From assembly GCF_900100395.1 (NCBI RefSeq), contig NZ_FNFB01000005.1, forward strand, positions 124,001 to 188,000: a stretch of DNA of 64,000 nucleotides, given 5' to 3'. The notes below the pieces were generated by a model. The model ran no database searches and was not told where the DNA came from. It saw nothing but the letters and a program-made list of their open reading frames with translations. Below, in pieces: positions 16,986 to 25,690 of this stretch. The position numbers and the translations under genes are program-made. Within the stretch, counting starts at the first letter, position 1, and each line of letters starts with the position of its first letter. This DNA comes from Nonomuraea maritima. GTDB taxonomy: Bacteria; Actinomycetota; Actinomycetes; Streptosporangiales; Streptosporangiaceae.

Positions 16986-17030
16986 TGTCAGTTTTCTGAC
17001 ACAGGCGAATCTATGTCAGAATGCTGACAT
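16986..17030. promoter_or_regulatory. two MarR operators in the divergent promoter
   Basis: TGTCAGttttCTGACA (16986-17001) and ATGTCAGaatgCTGACAT (17013-17030) are perfect dyads with the same TGTCAG half-sites and 4-bp spacers, centres 28 bp apart. The second one overlaps the start codon of the MarR gene, so binding would block both promoters. Confidence 0.85.
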
Positions 17031-17487
17031 GAGTCAAAACGGTGGCGGCGTCGACCTGGAGACGTCACTGGGCTACCTGCTGAAGGAAGCGTCGAGCGCC
17101 CTCCGTACGGCGATGGAGGAGGTGCTGCGGCCGCTGGGGATGAGCGTGACGCACTACTCCTGCCTCGAACTGCTGGCTCAACGACCGGGCCTGTCGAACT
17201 CCGAGCTGGCGCGGGGCGCGTTCGTGACCCGGCAGACGATGAACGTGCTGCTCCAGGCCCTGGAACGAGACGGCTACGTGACCAGGCCCGCGGAGGCACC
17301 CGTCGGGAAGGTCCTTCCCACGCGGCTCACGCCTCGCGGCCGACGGAGCCTTGAGAAGGCGACCGTAGCGGTCCGGTCCGTCGAGGTCAGAATGCTGGCC
17401 GGCATGACCGAGACCGAGCAGTCGGACGCGTTCCGGATCCTGCGGAGCATGATCCATTCCCTGCGCGACGGCAACGACGGTACATAG
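17029..17487 (+). CDS. MarR-family transcriptional regulator
   Basis: A 152-residue winged-helix regulator. The wHTH spans about residues 45-100 (LSNSELARGAFVTRQTMNVLLQALERDGYV), flanked by helices for dimerisation; C-terminal helices complete the family fold. The ATG at 17029 is inside an operator dyad, with no Shine-Dalgarno site, so the transcript is probably leaderless and tightly autoregulated. It is divergent from the VOC gene. The likely role is repression of both genes until a phenolic or other small-molecule ligand binds. Confidence 0.9.
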   Translation: MSQNGGGVDLETSLGYLLKEASSALRTAMEEVLRPLGMSVTHYSCLELLAQRPGLSNSELARGAFVTRQTMNVLLQALERDGYVTRPAEAPVGKVLPTRLTPRGRRSLEKATVAVRSVEVRMLAGMTETEQSDAFRILRSMIHSLRDGNDGT

Positions 17488-17529
17488 CGCCTTCCCCGGC
17501 GTACGTCTCCCTCGCGCTCGGACAGGAGT

Positions 17530-17768
17530 GCAGCCGAGCGTGAAAATCCGTGCGGGCGACCTCGAAACCGACGGACCCCGGCTACACCCTCCGGTACGAA
17601 ACCGCCACATCACCGCGTTGCACTGCTTTCGCAGGTCCGGGATCGGGCCTCGATCAGCGACCGTTTCCCATCGGTGAGGTCGTCACGCGGCCATGGCGCC
17701 GGCCTGCCACGATCGGAGGCCGAACCGCGGGCGAATCCCGCTGATCTCAACTCCGTACAGGCCCTGGC
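17530..17768 (-). mobile_element. relic of IS5-family transposon: left end and N-terminal half, inverted
   Basis: Read on the minus strand from 17768: the same terminal sequence as at 15716 (GGGCCTGTA, then the 30-base identical block at 17690-17719), followed by decayed transposase N-terminus: DDLTDGKRSLIEA resembles the LTDxQWxLIEPL start of IS5-family transposases and VMWRFRTG resembles the next conserved block. Several frameshifts are present. This explains most of the 331-bp gap between marR and alkB; I see nothing else in that gap. Confidence 0.65.
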
Positions 17769-17818
17769 GCGTCGCTCGTCCGATGCGCCGCCTCACTCCG
17801 GACACGCGGCGTGTGGCG

Positions 17819-18460
17819 TCAGCGCAGGCCGGTGACGCGCAGCGTGATGTTGAGGCGGCCGGAGGTCAGCCCGGTGGCGGGATCGCCGGTGCCCGGGTGG
17901 ACCTTCGGCACGCCGTGGTAGGCGAAGCGTGACGGCCCGCCGAACACGAACGCGTCGCCCGACTCCAGGCGTACATCGGTGTACGGTCTGCCGCGCGTCT
18001 CGGTGTTGCCGAACCGGAACAGGCAGGCGTCGCCGATGCTCAACGACACCACCGGGGCGTCGCTCCGCTCGTCCTTGTCCTGGTGCAGGCCCATCGTGGC
18101 CCGGTCGTCGTAGAAATTGATCAGCGCGGCATCGGGCTCGTACGCGTCCGCGCGATCGCCGTAGGCCTCGGCGACCGCGCGGCGGCCCAGGTCGGCGAGC
18201 CATTCGGGCAGCGGCGGCACCGGGCGGCCGTTCACGTCGTCGGCGGTGCGCGTGTACCGGTACGGCTGCCAGTGCCAGCCCAGGCAGACGGTCTGCACCG
18301 ACATCACCCCACCTCGGGGCAGGACGGTGTGCCGCATCGGCACCGGCCCCGTCGCCCACGCGCGGCACGCCCGTACGAGCCGCCGCTGCTCGTCGAGCGT
18401 CAGCCAGCCGGGCAGGTGCACCGCCCCTGGCGCGACCTCCCGCATAGGCAGAGGAATCAC
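17819..18460 (-). CDS. AlkB-like 2-oxoglutarate/Fe(II) dioxygenase
   Basis: A 213-residue dioxygenase of the AlkB family, which removes alkyl groups from nucleic acid bases by oxidative dealkylation. The iron ligands are His126 and Asp128 (GLHQDKDE) and His182 (YHGVPK); the 2-oxoglutarate-binding arginines are Arg202 and Arg208 (GRLNITLRVTG). The NFYDD segment before the first ligand is typical. The GTG start at 18460 gives the whole fold; an ATG 15 bp further in is also possible. It is cytoplasmic. Direct-repair role against DNA or RNA methylation is inferred from the family. It follows a truncated phosphatase gene by 12 bp on the same strand. Confidence 0.93.
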   Translation of the reverse strand: MIPLPMREVAPGAVHLPGWLTLDEQRRLVRACRAWATGPVPMRHTVLPRGGVMSVQTVCLGWHWQPYRYTRTADDVNGRPVPPLPEWLADLGRRAVAEAYGDRADAYEPDAALINFYDDRATMGLHQDKDERSDAPVVSLSIGDACLFRFGNTETRGRPYTDVRLESGDAFVFGGPSRFAYHGVPKVHPGTGDPATGLTSGRLNITLRVTGLR

Positions 18461-18472
18461 CGTCCCAGTCTG

Positions 18473-18853
18473 TCAGCGCCCATGGACGCCCCGAACAGCC
18501 GACCGCACCATCGCGGCGTGGACGACACGGACATGCTCGTTCTCGAAGTAGTACGGCAGCGTCCGCATCCACTCGACTGTCTCGGCGTAGCTCTCGCCCA
18601 GTCGCAAGCGCGTGATCTCTTGTGCGTACGAGAAGATCCCGCGCACGTGTTCACGCTCGTGACTGCCCATGACCACCACCGCGTTCGGACGCTCACGGAA
18701 GAACGTGACCACCTCGCCGGGCGCCGGACCTCGGCCGACCAGGTCGCCGACGCTCACCAGCAGGTCGTCCGGGCGCAGGCCCACCTTCTCGAGCAGTTCG
18801 GGCAGTACGTCGAAGCAACCGTGAATGTCGCCGATGATGACCGTACGGCTCAC
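18473..18853 (-). pseudogene. truncated metallophosphoesterase (ApaH/PrpE-like)
   Basis: The 126 residues contain the N-terminal half of a calcineurin-like phosphoesterase: GDIHG (metal site), GDLVGRGP and GSHERE, where GNHE is expected, and a VVHAA segment corresponding to VHAG. Family members are about 230-250 residues and carry further metal ligands after this point, which are missing, as the frame stops directly after VVHAAMVRSAVRGVHGR. The Asn-to-Ser change in the GNHE motif also argues for decay. The start is a GTG at 18853. It could be a short functional variant, but I consider it a remnant. Confidence 0.6.
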
Positions 18854-19362
18854 CCGCGTGAGCCTGGGTAGCGGTCGGTCCTACCGGCGAAGGGTTATCC
18901 GAGCTGATCAGCGAACTCCCAGGACTACAGCGGTTCTGCACTCCCTTCCACGGGGCCCGCGCCCAGCCGAGCATCCTGCCTCCGATCCAGCCGCCCGCCT
19001 CTCGGCATCGGTTCGTCAGCCGTCATGCCCGCGATCGGTCGGTTCCCGGGCTTTTCACTCGGTCACAAGTCGTACCATCGGGGACAGAAGACGAACTGGC
19101 GATGCTCCACGGCGCTCCCTGGGCGTGGGTTGCCAGTGAACCGCGTACGGGCCTGTGGGCATGACGTGTGAACAGGCGGTGCGGGTGCCTGCGGTGCAGC
19201 CGGTTCGCCCCTGCCCCCGCCGGACCGGCTGGACCTCGGCTACGGGCCCGCTGACGTGGTGGCGACGACCGTTCTTCGTGCGGCCGTCGCCACCGCCCAC
19301 CTCGCGTTCCTCTGACGCGCGGGCTTGCTGGTCAGGCGGTGGTGATGCGCCAAGCATGCAGG
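18854..19362. other. 509-bp gap without a convincing gene
   Basis: No frame here has homology I recognise and codon bias is poor. A 12-bp direct repeat (19331-19342 and 19362-19373) covers the recQ stop codon, suggesting a small duplication. Probably degenerate sequence plus the recQ 3' region. Confidence 0.5.
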
Positions 19363-21177
19363 TCAGGCGGTGGCCTGGAGGGCTTCGAGGACCTGTTCGC
19401 CGTACTTGGCCAGTTTGTTTTCGCCGACGCCGTTGATCGTGCTCAACTCGGCCAACGACGACGGTGAGCGGGTGGCGATCTCGCGGAGGGTCGCGTCGTG
19501 GAAGATGACGTACGCGGGCACCCCCTGCTCCTTGGCGACAGCGGCCCGCCAGGCACGGAGGCCTTCGAAGACGGGGGCGAGCTCGGCCGGTAGCTCGGCC
19601 ACGGTCTTGGCGGCCTTGGCGGAGCTGGACGTCTTCGCGCGCGCGGGGCGCAAGGTGTCGCGGCGCAGCAGGACCTTTCGTTCGCCCTTGAGCACGGCCG
19701 AGCTGGCGTCGGTCAGGACCAGGGCCCCGTAGTCGGACTCGACCGCGAGCAACCCCTGCGCGAGCAGCTGCCGCACCACGCCGTGCCACTCGGCGTTGCC
19801 CAGATCGGTCCCGACGCCGAAGACCTTCAGCGTCTCGTGGCCGTGTTGCAGCACCTTGGCGGTCGTCTTGCCGAGCAGGATGTCGGTCACCTGGCCGACC
19901 CCGAACTTCTGCCGCCGCTCATTGGCCAGCCGCCACACGGTGGACAGCACCTTCTGGGCGGCGACCGTACCGTCCCACGTCTCGGGCGGGGCCTGGCAGG
20001 TGTCGCAGTTGCCGCACGGCTGCGAGCCCTCCTGGCCGAAGTAGTCGAGCAGCATCACCCGGCGGCAGCTCGCGGTCTCGCACAGTGCCAGCATCGCGTC
20101 GAGGTGGTGCACCTGGCGCCGGCGGTGGGCCTCGTCGCCCTCCAGCGCCATGCGGCGATGCTGCACGACGTCTTGCAGGCCGTAGGCCATCCATGCGGTG
20201 GCGGGCAGCCCGTCGCGGCCGGCCCGGCCGGTCTCCTGGTAGTAGCCCTCGACCGATTTCGGCAGGTCGAGGTGGGCGACGAAGCGGACGTCTGGCTTGT
20301 CGATGCCCATGCCGAACGCGATCGTGGCCACCACGATGAGCCCGTCCTCGCGCAGGAACCGGGCCTGGTGGAGGGCGCGGGTGGCCGCGTCGAGCCCCGC
20401 GTGGTACGGCACCGCCGCGATGCCGTTGTCGGTGAGGAACTCGGCGATCTTCTCGACGGACGAGCGCGACAGGCAGTAGACGATGCCGGCGTCGTCGGGG
20501 TGCTCCTCGCGCAGGAACTGCAGGAGCTGGCGCTTCGGCTCGCTCTTGGACGTGATGCGGTAGTGGATGTTGGGGCGGTCGAAGCCGGCGACGAAGTGAC
20601 GGGCCGCGTCGAGCCCGAGGCGGGAGGAGATCTCGCGGTGGGTGGCCGGGGTGGCCGTGGCGGTGAGCGCGATGCGCGGCACGTCGGGCCACAGCTCGTG
20701 CAACCGGGACAGCTCGAGGTAGTCGGGACGGAAGTCGTGACCCCACTGCGCCACGCAGTGCGCCTCGTCGATGGCGAACAGCGAGATGTCACCCTTGGCC
20801 AGCAGACGCAGCGTGGCGTCGACGCGCAGCCGCTCGGGCGCCAGGTAGAGCAGGTCGAGCTCGCCCGCGAGGAACTCCGCCTCCACGAGCTGCCGCTCGT
20901 CGAAGCCCTGGGTCGAGTTGAGGAACCCCGCCCGCACGCCCAGCGCCCGCAACGCGTCGACCTGGTCCTGCATCAGCGCGATCAGCGGCGAGATCACCAC
21001 GCCCACGCCGCTGCGCACCAGCGCGGGGATCTGGTAGCACAGCGACTTGCCGCCGCCGGTGGGCATCAGGACGAGCGCGTCGCCTCCGGCGACGACGTGG
21101 TCGATGATCTCCTGTTGGCCCGCACGGAACGAGTCGTAGCCGAACACGCGGTGCAGAACGTCGGAGGGGGTATCCAT
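19363..21177 (-). CDS. recQ: ATP-dependent DNA helicase RecQ
   Basis: A 604-residue 3'-5' superfamily 2 DNA helicase, full length. It has motif 0 (FRAGQQEI), Walker A PTGGGKS (Lys44), DEAH in [16 protein letters not shown], motif [12 protein letters not shown], a four-cysteine zinc site (Cys in SCRRV and CGNCDTC near residues 370-395), a winged helix, and a C-terminal HRDC domain from about 525. It unwinds forked and recombination intermediates in RecF-pathway repair and replication restart. The ATG at 21177 agrees with homologue starts. It is a single-gene unit. Confidence 0.96.
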   Translation of the reverse strand: MDTPSDVLHRVFGYDSFRAGQQEIIDHVVAGGDALVLMPTGGGKSLCYQIPALVRSGVGVVISPLIALMQDQVDALRALGVRAGFLNSTQGFDERQLVEAEFLAGELDLLYLAPERLRVDATLRLLAKGDISLFAIDEAHCVAQWGHDFRPDYLELSRLHELWPDVPRIALTATATPATHREISSRLGLDAARHFVAGFDRPNIHYRITSKSEPKRQLLQFLREEHPDDAGIVYCLSRSSVEKIAEFLTDNGIAAVPYHAGLDAATRALHQARFLREDGLIVVATIAFGMGIDKPDVRFVAHLDLPKSVEGYYQETGRAGRDGLPATAWMAYGLQDVVQHRRMALEGDEAHRRRQVHHLDAMLALCETASCRRVMLLDYFGQEGSQPCGNCDTCQAPPETWDGTVAAQKVLSTVWRLANERRQKFGVGQVTDILLGKTTAKVLQHGHETLKVFGVGTDLGNAEWHGVVRQLLAQGLLAVESDYGALVLTDASSAVLKGERKVLLRRDTLRPARAKTSSSAKAAKTVAELPAELAPVFEGLRAWRAAVAKEQGVPAYVIFHDATLREIATRSPSSLAELSTINGVGENKLAKYGEQVLEALQATA

Positions 21178-21322
21178 GCGGCTACCTTACGTGTTCGTGG
21201 ATGGACGGATCGTCAGTTCCGCCGACGGCGGACGCGCTCCTGCGAGGCCTCGCGAATCGGCCGATGGCCCCTACCGTACTCACGCCGGAGACCCTCTTCG
21301 CACCGGTGCTCGGGGCCTCTCT

Positions 21323-21336
21323 GTGCAGTTGTGCAC
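21323..21336. promoter_or_regulatory. palindrome upstream of secreted-protein gene
   Basis: GTGCAGTTGTGCAC: GTGCA and TGCAC arms around four bases, about 110 bp upstream of the start at 21443 and in the gap between recQ and this gene. It may be an operator; no regulator can be named. Confidence 0.35.
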
Positions 21337-21442
21337 TCTGTGCGTTTGTACGCAGAACGCCGGGTTGCTGATCCCTAAGTTGATGGTCGTCGGGAGCGAT
21401 CACCGCCCCCGGAACCCCTCTCCTCACACTCAGGGACAGATC

Positions 21443-21919
21443 ATGAAGCTCCGCAACGTTCTCGCCGGTACCGTCCTCGCCGGTGCGGTCATGGCCGGTG
21501 TCGCCGCCGCCCCCGCCCAGGCCGCCACGACTCAGGCCGCCACCACTCAGGCCGCCACCGCCGGCACCAGCACGGCGTCGTTCACGAAGCACTGGTTCGA
21601 CGGCTACTCGGGCTACAGCCGGGGTGAGTCCCGGGGCCACCGCTCGTACTACAAGGGCTACTACTACTTCGCCAACGGTCGTTACTACTTCGACGTGGAC
21701 GTGTGGGACCGTGACCGCGACCGTGAGAACACCTACGTCGACTTCGTCTACCACGACGACCGTGGCTGGCACCAGGGTCGCCGGTTCGTGACGGGCGGGC
21801 ACGCGAAGTACCGCTTCAGCTACAGCGCCCGTGGCGGGTTCGACGGCTTCAAGTTCCGCATCGGTGAGGGCCGTCAGGGTCACTTCGACTGGAGCAGCTA
21901 CTCGAACCGCTCCTGGTGA
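21443..21919 (+). CDS. secreted Tyr/Arg/Asp-rich protein of unknown function
   Basis: A 158-residue protein with a classical Sec signal peptide (MKLRNVLAGTVLAGAVMAGV, cleavage after AAPAQA). The mature N-terminus has three Ala/Thr/Gln repeats (ATTQA) from a small tandem duplication in the DNA. The rest is cysteine-free and very rich in aromatic and charged residues (SYYKGYYYFANGRYYFDVDVWDR), ending in WSSYSNRSW. The pattern suggests a beta-sandwich extracellular domain, but I do not recognise the family. The start follows the signal peptide and a weak AGGGACAG site. It has its own upstream region of 265 bp. Confidence 0.75.
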   Translation: MKLRNVLAGTVLAGAVMAGVAAAPAQAATTQAATTQAATAGTSTASFTKHWFDGYSGYSRGESRGHRSYYKGYYYFANGRYYFDVDVWDRDRDRENTYVDFVYHDDRGWHQGRRFVTGGHAKYRFSYSARGGFDGFKFRIGEGRQGHFDWSSYSNRSW

Positions 21920-21987
21920 GGCATTCCCCGGATGATCAGAGTTCTGCAGGATGGGACCGACGGCTGATCGCAAAGGGGAGAAGCGCC

Positions 21988-23226
21988 TTGAATGACATCC
22001 GCGTCGACATCGACCCGGCACTGCTGACCCACCACGTCGAGCGGCTCGGCGAACTCGGCGAGCTGCCCGGCGGAGGCATGGCCCGGCTCCAGTACGACAG
22101 CTCCTGGGCCGAGGCGCAGGACCTCGTCGCCACGTGGATGCGCGAGGCGGGGCTGCGGGTGCGCCGCGACGCCGTCGGCAACGTCTTCGGCCGGCTGCCC
22201 GGCACGGACGACAGCAGGACGATCCTCACCGGCAGCCACATCGACACCGTCCCCGAAGGCGGCAAGTACGACGGCGCGCTCGGCGTCCTGGCCGGTCTGG
22301 CGGCGCTCAGGGCCCTGGCCGCGAGGGACGAGCGCCCTCAGATCTCGCTGGAGGTCGTGTCGCTGTGCGAGGAGGAGAGCAGCCGCTTCCAGGCCAACTT
22401 CTTCGGCTCGCGCGCCATGCTCGGCCTCGTCGGCCAGGAGGAGCCGCGGACGCTGAAGGACGCCGACGGGGTGACGATGGCCGAGGCGATGGTCGCGGTC
22501 GGCCTCGACCCCGCGGCCGTGGCCACCGCGAAGAGGGACGACGTCGCCGCGTTCGTCGAGTTGCACATCGAGCAGGGCAAGGTGCTGGAGTCCGCGGGCG
22601 TGGACGTCGGCGTCGTCGAGGTGATCACCGGGCTGATCTGGGAGCAGGTCGTGGTCACCGGCCGCCAGGACCACGCGGGCGGCACCCCGATGGACGATCG
22701 GCTGGACGCCGTGCAGGCCGCGGCCGAGATCACCGCAGAGATCACCCGGCACGTCGCCGGGGCCGACGGGGCGGGTCGCGTGACCTTCGGCCGCTGGGAC
22801 GTGCGCCCCGGCTGGCCGAGCATCGTTCCCGGCGAGGTCGTCCTGTCCATGGACCTGCGCCACACCGACCCCGCCGACCTGCGCAAGCGCGCCACAGAAG
22901 CCAGGGAGATCGCCGCCGCCGTGGCCGCGCGCCGCGGTGTCGAGGTCACGTTCGAACGGCTCAAGGACGAGACGCCGACCCGCATGGATCCGTGGCTGCG
23001 GCAGGCGCTCGCGGACGCCGCGGCCGTCTGCGGGGCGACGTCCATGGGGCTGCCCAGCGGCGCGGGGCACGACAGCCAGCTCATGGGGGAGCACGTCCCG
23101 GCCGCGATGCTGTTCGTCCCCAGCGTCGAGGGGCGCTCGCACTGCAAGGAGGAGTTCACCCGGCCGGAGGACTGCGTCCGCGGCGCCACGGTCCTGGCCA
23201 CCGCACTCCACCGGCTCGCGTACTGA
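21988..23226 (+). CDS. M20-family Zn amidohydrolase (N-carbamoylase/allantoate amidohydrolase type)
   Basis: A 412-residue enzyme of the hydantoinase/carbamoylase branch of M20. Metal-ligand segments are [25 protein letters not shown] and ELHIEQG, with a further His near the C-terminus in GAGHDSQLM. The family hydrolyses N-carbamoyl amino acids, ureidoglycolate or allantoate, releasing ammonia and CO2; the exact substrate is not clear. The TTG at 21988 is taken as the start because an AAAGGGGAG site lies 7 bp upstream; a GTG at 21916 would overlap the previous stop. It precedes the L31 gene by 35 bp, but that gene appears to have its own zinc-controlled promoter. Confidence 0.88.
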   Translation: MNDIRVDIDPALLTHHVERLGELGELPGGGMARLQYDSSWAEAQDLVATWMREAGLRVRRDAVGNVFGRLPGTDDSRTILTGSHIDTVPEGGKYDGALGVLAGLAALRALAARDERPQISLEVVSLCEEESSRFQANFFGSRAMLGLVGQEEPRTLKDADGVTMAEAMVAVGLDPAAVATAKRDDVAAFVELHIEQGKVLESAGVDVGVVEVITGLIWEQVVVTGRQDHAGGTPMDDRLDAVQAAAEITAEITRHVAGADGAGRVTFGRWDVRPGWPSIVPGEVVLSMDLRHTDPADLRKRATEAREIAAAVAARRGVEVTFERLKDETPTRMDPWLRQALADAAAVCGATSMGLPSGAGHDSQLMGEHVPAAMLFVPSVEGRSHCKEEFTRPEDCVRGATVLATALHRLAY

Positions 23227-23230
23227 GGAA

Positions 23231-23245
23231 TGAAAACCGTTCTCG
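23231..23245 (+). promoter_or_regulatory. probable Zur box upstream of L31 type B
   Basis: TGAAAACCGTTCTCG is an imperfect palindrome (11 of 15 positions symmetric) resembling actinobacterial Zur boxes (TGAAAA...TTTTCA type). It lies 16 bp before the ATG of the cysteine-free L31 gene, a known Zur-repressed gene type. Confidence 0.65.
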
Positions 23246-23261
23246 CCCGGTTGAGGGGGAC

Positions 23262-23504
23262 ATGAAGAAGAACCTGCACCCCGCGTACCGGCCGGTCGTC
23301 TTCCGTGACCCCAGCGCCGGGTCCGCCTTCCTCACCCGCTCGACCCTGACCAGCACCAAGACGGTGGAGTGGGAGGACGGCAAGACGTACCCCGTCGTCG
23401 ACGTCGACGTGTCGTCGGCCAGCCACCCCTTCTACACGGGACGCGGCCGCGTCGTCGACACCGCCGGTCGCGTCGAGCGTTTCCGCCGGCGTTACAACAA
23501 GTAG
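23262..23504 (+). CDS. rpmE2: 50S ribosomal protein L31 type B (zinc-free paralogue)
   Basis: An 80-residue L31 with the N-terminal [16 protein letters not shown] and C-terminal [26 protein letters not shown] typical of the type B form. It has no cysteine, so it cannot bind zinc and is the C-minus paralogue that replaces zinc-binding L31 during zinc starvation, freeing zinc. A GAGGGGGA site precedes the ATG. A Zur-like box is upstream. The zinc-binding L31 should be encoded elsewhere. Confidence 0.95.
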   Translation: MKKNLHPAYRPVVFRDPSAGSAFLTRSTLTSTKTVEWEDGKTYPVVDVDVSSASHPFYTGRGRVVDTAGRVERFRRRYNK

Positions 23505-23692
23505 CTTGACTTGCCCCCGTCCGTCCGGTTTCAGTGCTTCCAATGGGAGCTCGTCGCCGGCCCGGGCGGGGGCTTCGCCGTGTCCGCGGGCCAGCACCTC
23601 CACCCCGATCAGCGCCTGGGTCCCCCGCGCGGGCATGTGGTCGCTACTGGCGGGTAGAGGCAGGACAGCGGCGTGAGAGCAGTGGTGGTGCG

Positions 23693-23926
23693 ATGGGTCT
23701 CTCCGGTAGGGAACGCCGAATCCTCGCCGAGATCGAGCGAGCCATGGAGCGAGATGACCCCGACTTCGCCCGACGCCTCGCGGAGATCGAACAGACCGCG
23801 TCGAAGGCGGGGCGGTGGCGGGGTCGCCTCGCGCGCGGCGGGCGCGGCCTGCTCCACATGTGGGTGATCCTGCTGGCGGGTGTCCTAGTGCTGGTGGTGC
23901 TGCTGGTCGCGGTCATCACCACGTGA
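23693..23926 (+). CDS. DUF3040 small membrane protein
   Basis: A 77-residue protein beginning with the DUF3040 signature (MGLSGRERRILAEIERAM, then DDPDFARRL), a basic loop and one hydrophobic helix at about residues 55-75. Such proteins are common and uncharacterised in actinobacteria. There is no clear ribosome-binding site; the ATG is chosen by homology. The last 42 bp overlap the convergent DUF6343 gene. Confidence 0.85.
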   Translation: MGLSGRERRILAEIERAMERDDPDFARRLAEIEQTASKAGRWRGRLARGGRGLLHMWVILLAGVLVLVVLLVAVITT

Positions 23927-24145
23927 CCGCAGCACCAGCAGGTCGAGGGCGGCGATCACGGCCACCGCGGCGGCGATCGCGACCTCCCACAGCCAGACCT
24001 CCGAGCCGGTGTTCATGGCCAGCAGCGCGAAGACCACCGTCGCCACGACGCCGAGCACCAGCGCGATCCACGACAGCACGCGCCGTGCCCGCAACGGGCT
24101 GCGGGCGGTCAGCGGCTCGGTCCCCTCACGGTTACGCAGCCACAT
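23885..24145 (-). CDS. DUF6343-like small membrane protein
   Basis: An 86-residue protein with an N-terminal REGTEPLTARSPLRARRVLS signature and two hydrophobic helices (about 25-45 and 53-72), ending in a Gln/His-rich tail. I assign it to the DUF6343 family from memory. A GGAGG site (24153-24157) is 7 bp before the ATG at 24145, which favours this start over the ATG at 24151. It follows the TIGR03083 gene by 13 bp and its ribosome-binding site abuts that gene's stop, so the two form an operon. Confidence 0.75.
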   Translation of the reverse strand: MWLRNREGTEPLTARSPLRARRVLSWIALVLGVVATVVFALLAMNTGSEVWLWEVAIAAAVAVIAALDLLVLRSRGDDRDQQHHQH

Positions 24146-24158
24146 GGTCATGCCTCCT

Positions 24159-24863
24159 TCAGGCCAGGCATCGCAGCGCGGCGACGATGCGCGGGTCGGC
24201 TCCGTCGCCCGCGGGCAACCGGCCGACCGTGGCGTTCACGAACTGCGGGTACGACAGCGTCGCCGTCACACCCTCGGCGCACACCCAGATCTGCTCGGCC
24301 GTCTGCTCCACCTGGACGTCGGCGCCCTGTTCGTCCAGTACGAACCGGCCCACCGCCACCCGCCACAGCGTCCGCCCTTCGGCCTCCTCGTCGGAGACGG
24401 GCGCGCCCACGTCGTCGGCGTGGGTGGCGTACTCGGAGTCGTAGTGGAAGGTCTGCAAACCCACGGGGTACGGGCCGGCCATGGTGTCGATGAGGGCGTC
24501 GCGTCCGAGGGCCCGCATGCGCCGCCTGGTCTCGCCGTTCTTGGTACGCCACTCGGCCAGCACGTTCTCGACGGGCAGCTCGCGCCGCAGCCGTACGGAC
24601 CATTCGTTGAAGTCGTTGTAGCCGCTCACGCCCTCGACCGTCAGCCGGCTCGTGAGCTCCTCGACCTCGCCGTCGAGGCAGGCGTGGTTGTACTCCTCCT
24701 CGCCGGCGAGGTGGGCGAGGACGTCCTGCACCGACCAGCCCGCGCACCGGGACGGCCGCGGCCAGCCGGCGTCGTCGAGCCCGGAGAAGAACCGGTCGAG
24801 CCGGGCCGCCTCGGCGTCGAAGATGTCGAACGGGTTGAGGTCTTTCAGCAGGTCCTCGGCCAT
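24159..24863 (-). CDS. TIGR03083-family (mycothiol maleylpyruvate isomerase N-domain) protein
   Basis: A 234-residue protein with a DinB-like four-helix N-terminal domain: RCAGWSVQDVLAHLAGEEEY gives the typical CxGWsVxDvlAHL signature with the metal-ligand His, and FHYDSEYATHADDVG provides the second H-x-x-x-D type site. The C-terminal part is an SCP-like mixed domain. These proteins are thought to be mycothiol-dependent enzymes; the substrate is unknown. The ATG at 24863 is 7 bp after a TAGCGT box on the same strand, which suggests a leaderless message and favours it over the start 21 bp upstream. Confidence 0.85.
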   Translation of the reverse strand: MAEDLLKDLNPFDIFDAEAARLDRFFSGLDDAGWPRPSRCAGWSVQDVLAHLAGEEEYNHACLDGEVEELTSRLTVEGVSGYNDFNEWSVRLRRELPVENVLAEWRTKNGETRRRMRALGRDALIDTMAGPYPVGLQTFHYDSEYATHADDVGAPVSDEEAEGRTLWRVAVGRFVLDEQGADVQVEQTAEQIWVCAEGVTATLSYPQFVNATVGRLPAGDGADPRIVAALRCLA

Positions 24864-24906
24864 ACGACGGACGCTACCCGCCACGTCGCGACTTTCACGG
24901 GAAATG

Positions 24907-24944
24907 CCGGAGGCCCGGCCGCTCGGGACGGGCCGGGCCTCCGG
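24907..24944 (-). terminator. strong terminator hairpin
   Basis: Perfect 14-bp inverted repeat (24907-24920 and 24931-24944) with a 10-nt loop, 20 bp after the stop of the secreted-protein gene, followed on that strand by GCATTTCCC. It probably terminates that gene. Confidence 0.85.
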
Positions 24945-24964
24945 AGGAGGGATGGAGAGGTGGA

Positions 24965-25690
24965 TCAGCGGTAGACGCGCACGTAGTCGGTGCCGCTGGT
25001 GGCGGAGTCGAGACGGCTGTCACCGCTGAAGACGGTGCGGAACGTGCCGCTCTTCCAGGCGCGCGTCTTGAGGCTGAACTTGCCGTTCCACGAGGTGGTG
25101 CCGGAGGTCACCCACTTCCAGGAGCTGGAGCCGGTGGGACGGTAGTAGACGCTGACCCGCTCGCCGCGGACGCCGCTCCAGCTGCGACCCTCGGCCTGGA
25201 GGTAGCCGGTGAAGTAGATCGACCGGCCAGAACGGACCGCGGACGGGTTGGCGCTGAAGCGCGAGATGCGGGTGTCGGCCTTCCGCTTGACGAGGACGGA
25301 GAAGAACGCGTCGTCCTTGGCGACGACCCTGCCGAAGCGGTTGTAGGCCACGGCGGTGGCCTTCCACTTGCCGGCCGGGTCGTGCTCGTTGAAGCTGACG
25401 GAGAAGCGCCAGCCCTCGAGGTCGCGGACGTCCTTCTTGGTGCGCAGCGTGCGGAAGTTGGCCTCGGCGGGCTCCACGCTCAGCTCGACGCGGGAAACGT
25501 CGCGGCTGGCGCCGATGTCGAAGTAGGCCCGCGCCTCCTTGCCCCGCTCGACGACGACCGGGTTGGGCTTGATGTCGCGGATCTCGAGCTTGCTGTCGTA
25601 CTTGGTGGTGGCCGAGGCCGCACCCGCGCCGGACACGAGCATGGCCCCACCCATGACGGCCGACACGATGCCAACGGTGATCTTGTTCAT
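24965..25690 (-). CDS. secreted two-domain beta-sandwich protein
   Basis: A 241-residue exported protein with a Sec signal peptide (MNKITVGIVSAVMGGAMLVS, cleavage near ASA-TTKYD). The mature protein appears to have two Ig-like domains: the first with KLEIRDIKPNPVVVERGKEA, the second with ISRFSANPSAVRSGRSIYFTGYLQ, SVYYRPTGSSSWKWV and TFRTVFSGDSRLDSATSG, the pattern of calcium-free Ig-like cell-surface repeats seen in actinobacteria. No enzymatic residues are evident. The ATG at 25690 starts the signal peptide. A strong hairpin terminates it. Role unknown, possibly envelope-associated. Confidence 0.8.
   Translation of the reverse strand: MNKITVGIVSAVMGGAMLVSGAGAASATTKYDSKLEIRDIKPNPVVVERGKEARAYFDIGASRDVSRVELSVEPAEANFRTLRTKKDVRDLEGWRFSVSFNEHDPAGKWKATAVAYNRFGRVVAKDDAFFSVLVKRKADTRISRFSANPSAVRSGRSIYFTGYLQAEGRSWSGVRGERVSVYYRPTGSSSWKWVTSGTTSWNGKFSLKTRAWKSGTFRTVFSGDSRLDSATSGTDYVRVYR

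Noticed and set aside
19155..19436. Small frame upstream of the recQ 3' end
   Set aside because: Low-complexity Arg/Pro/Thr composition and it overlaps the recQ coding end; no supporting signal.
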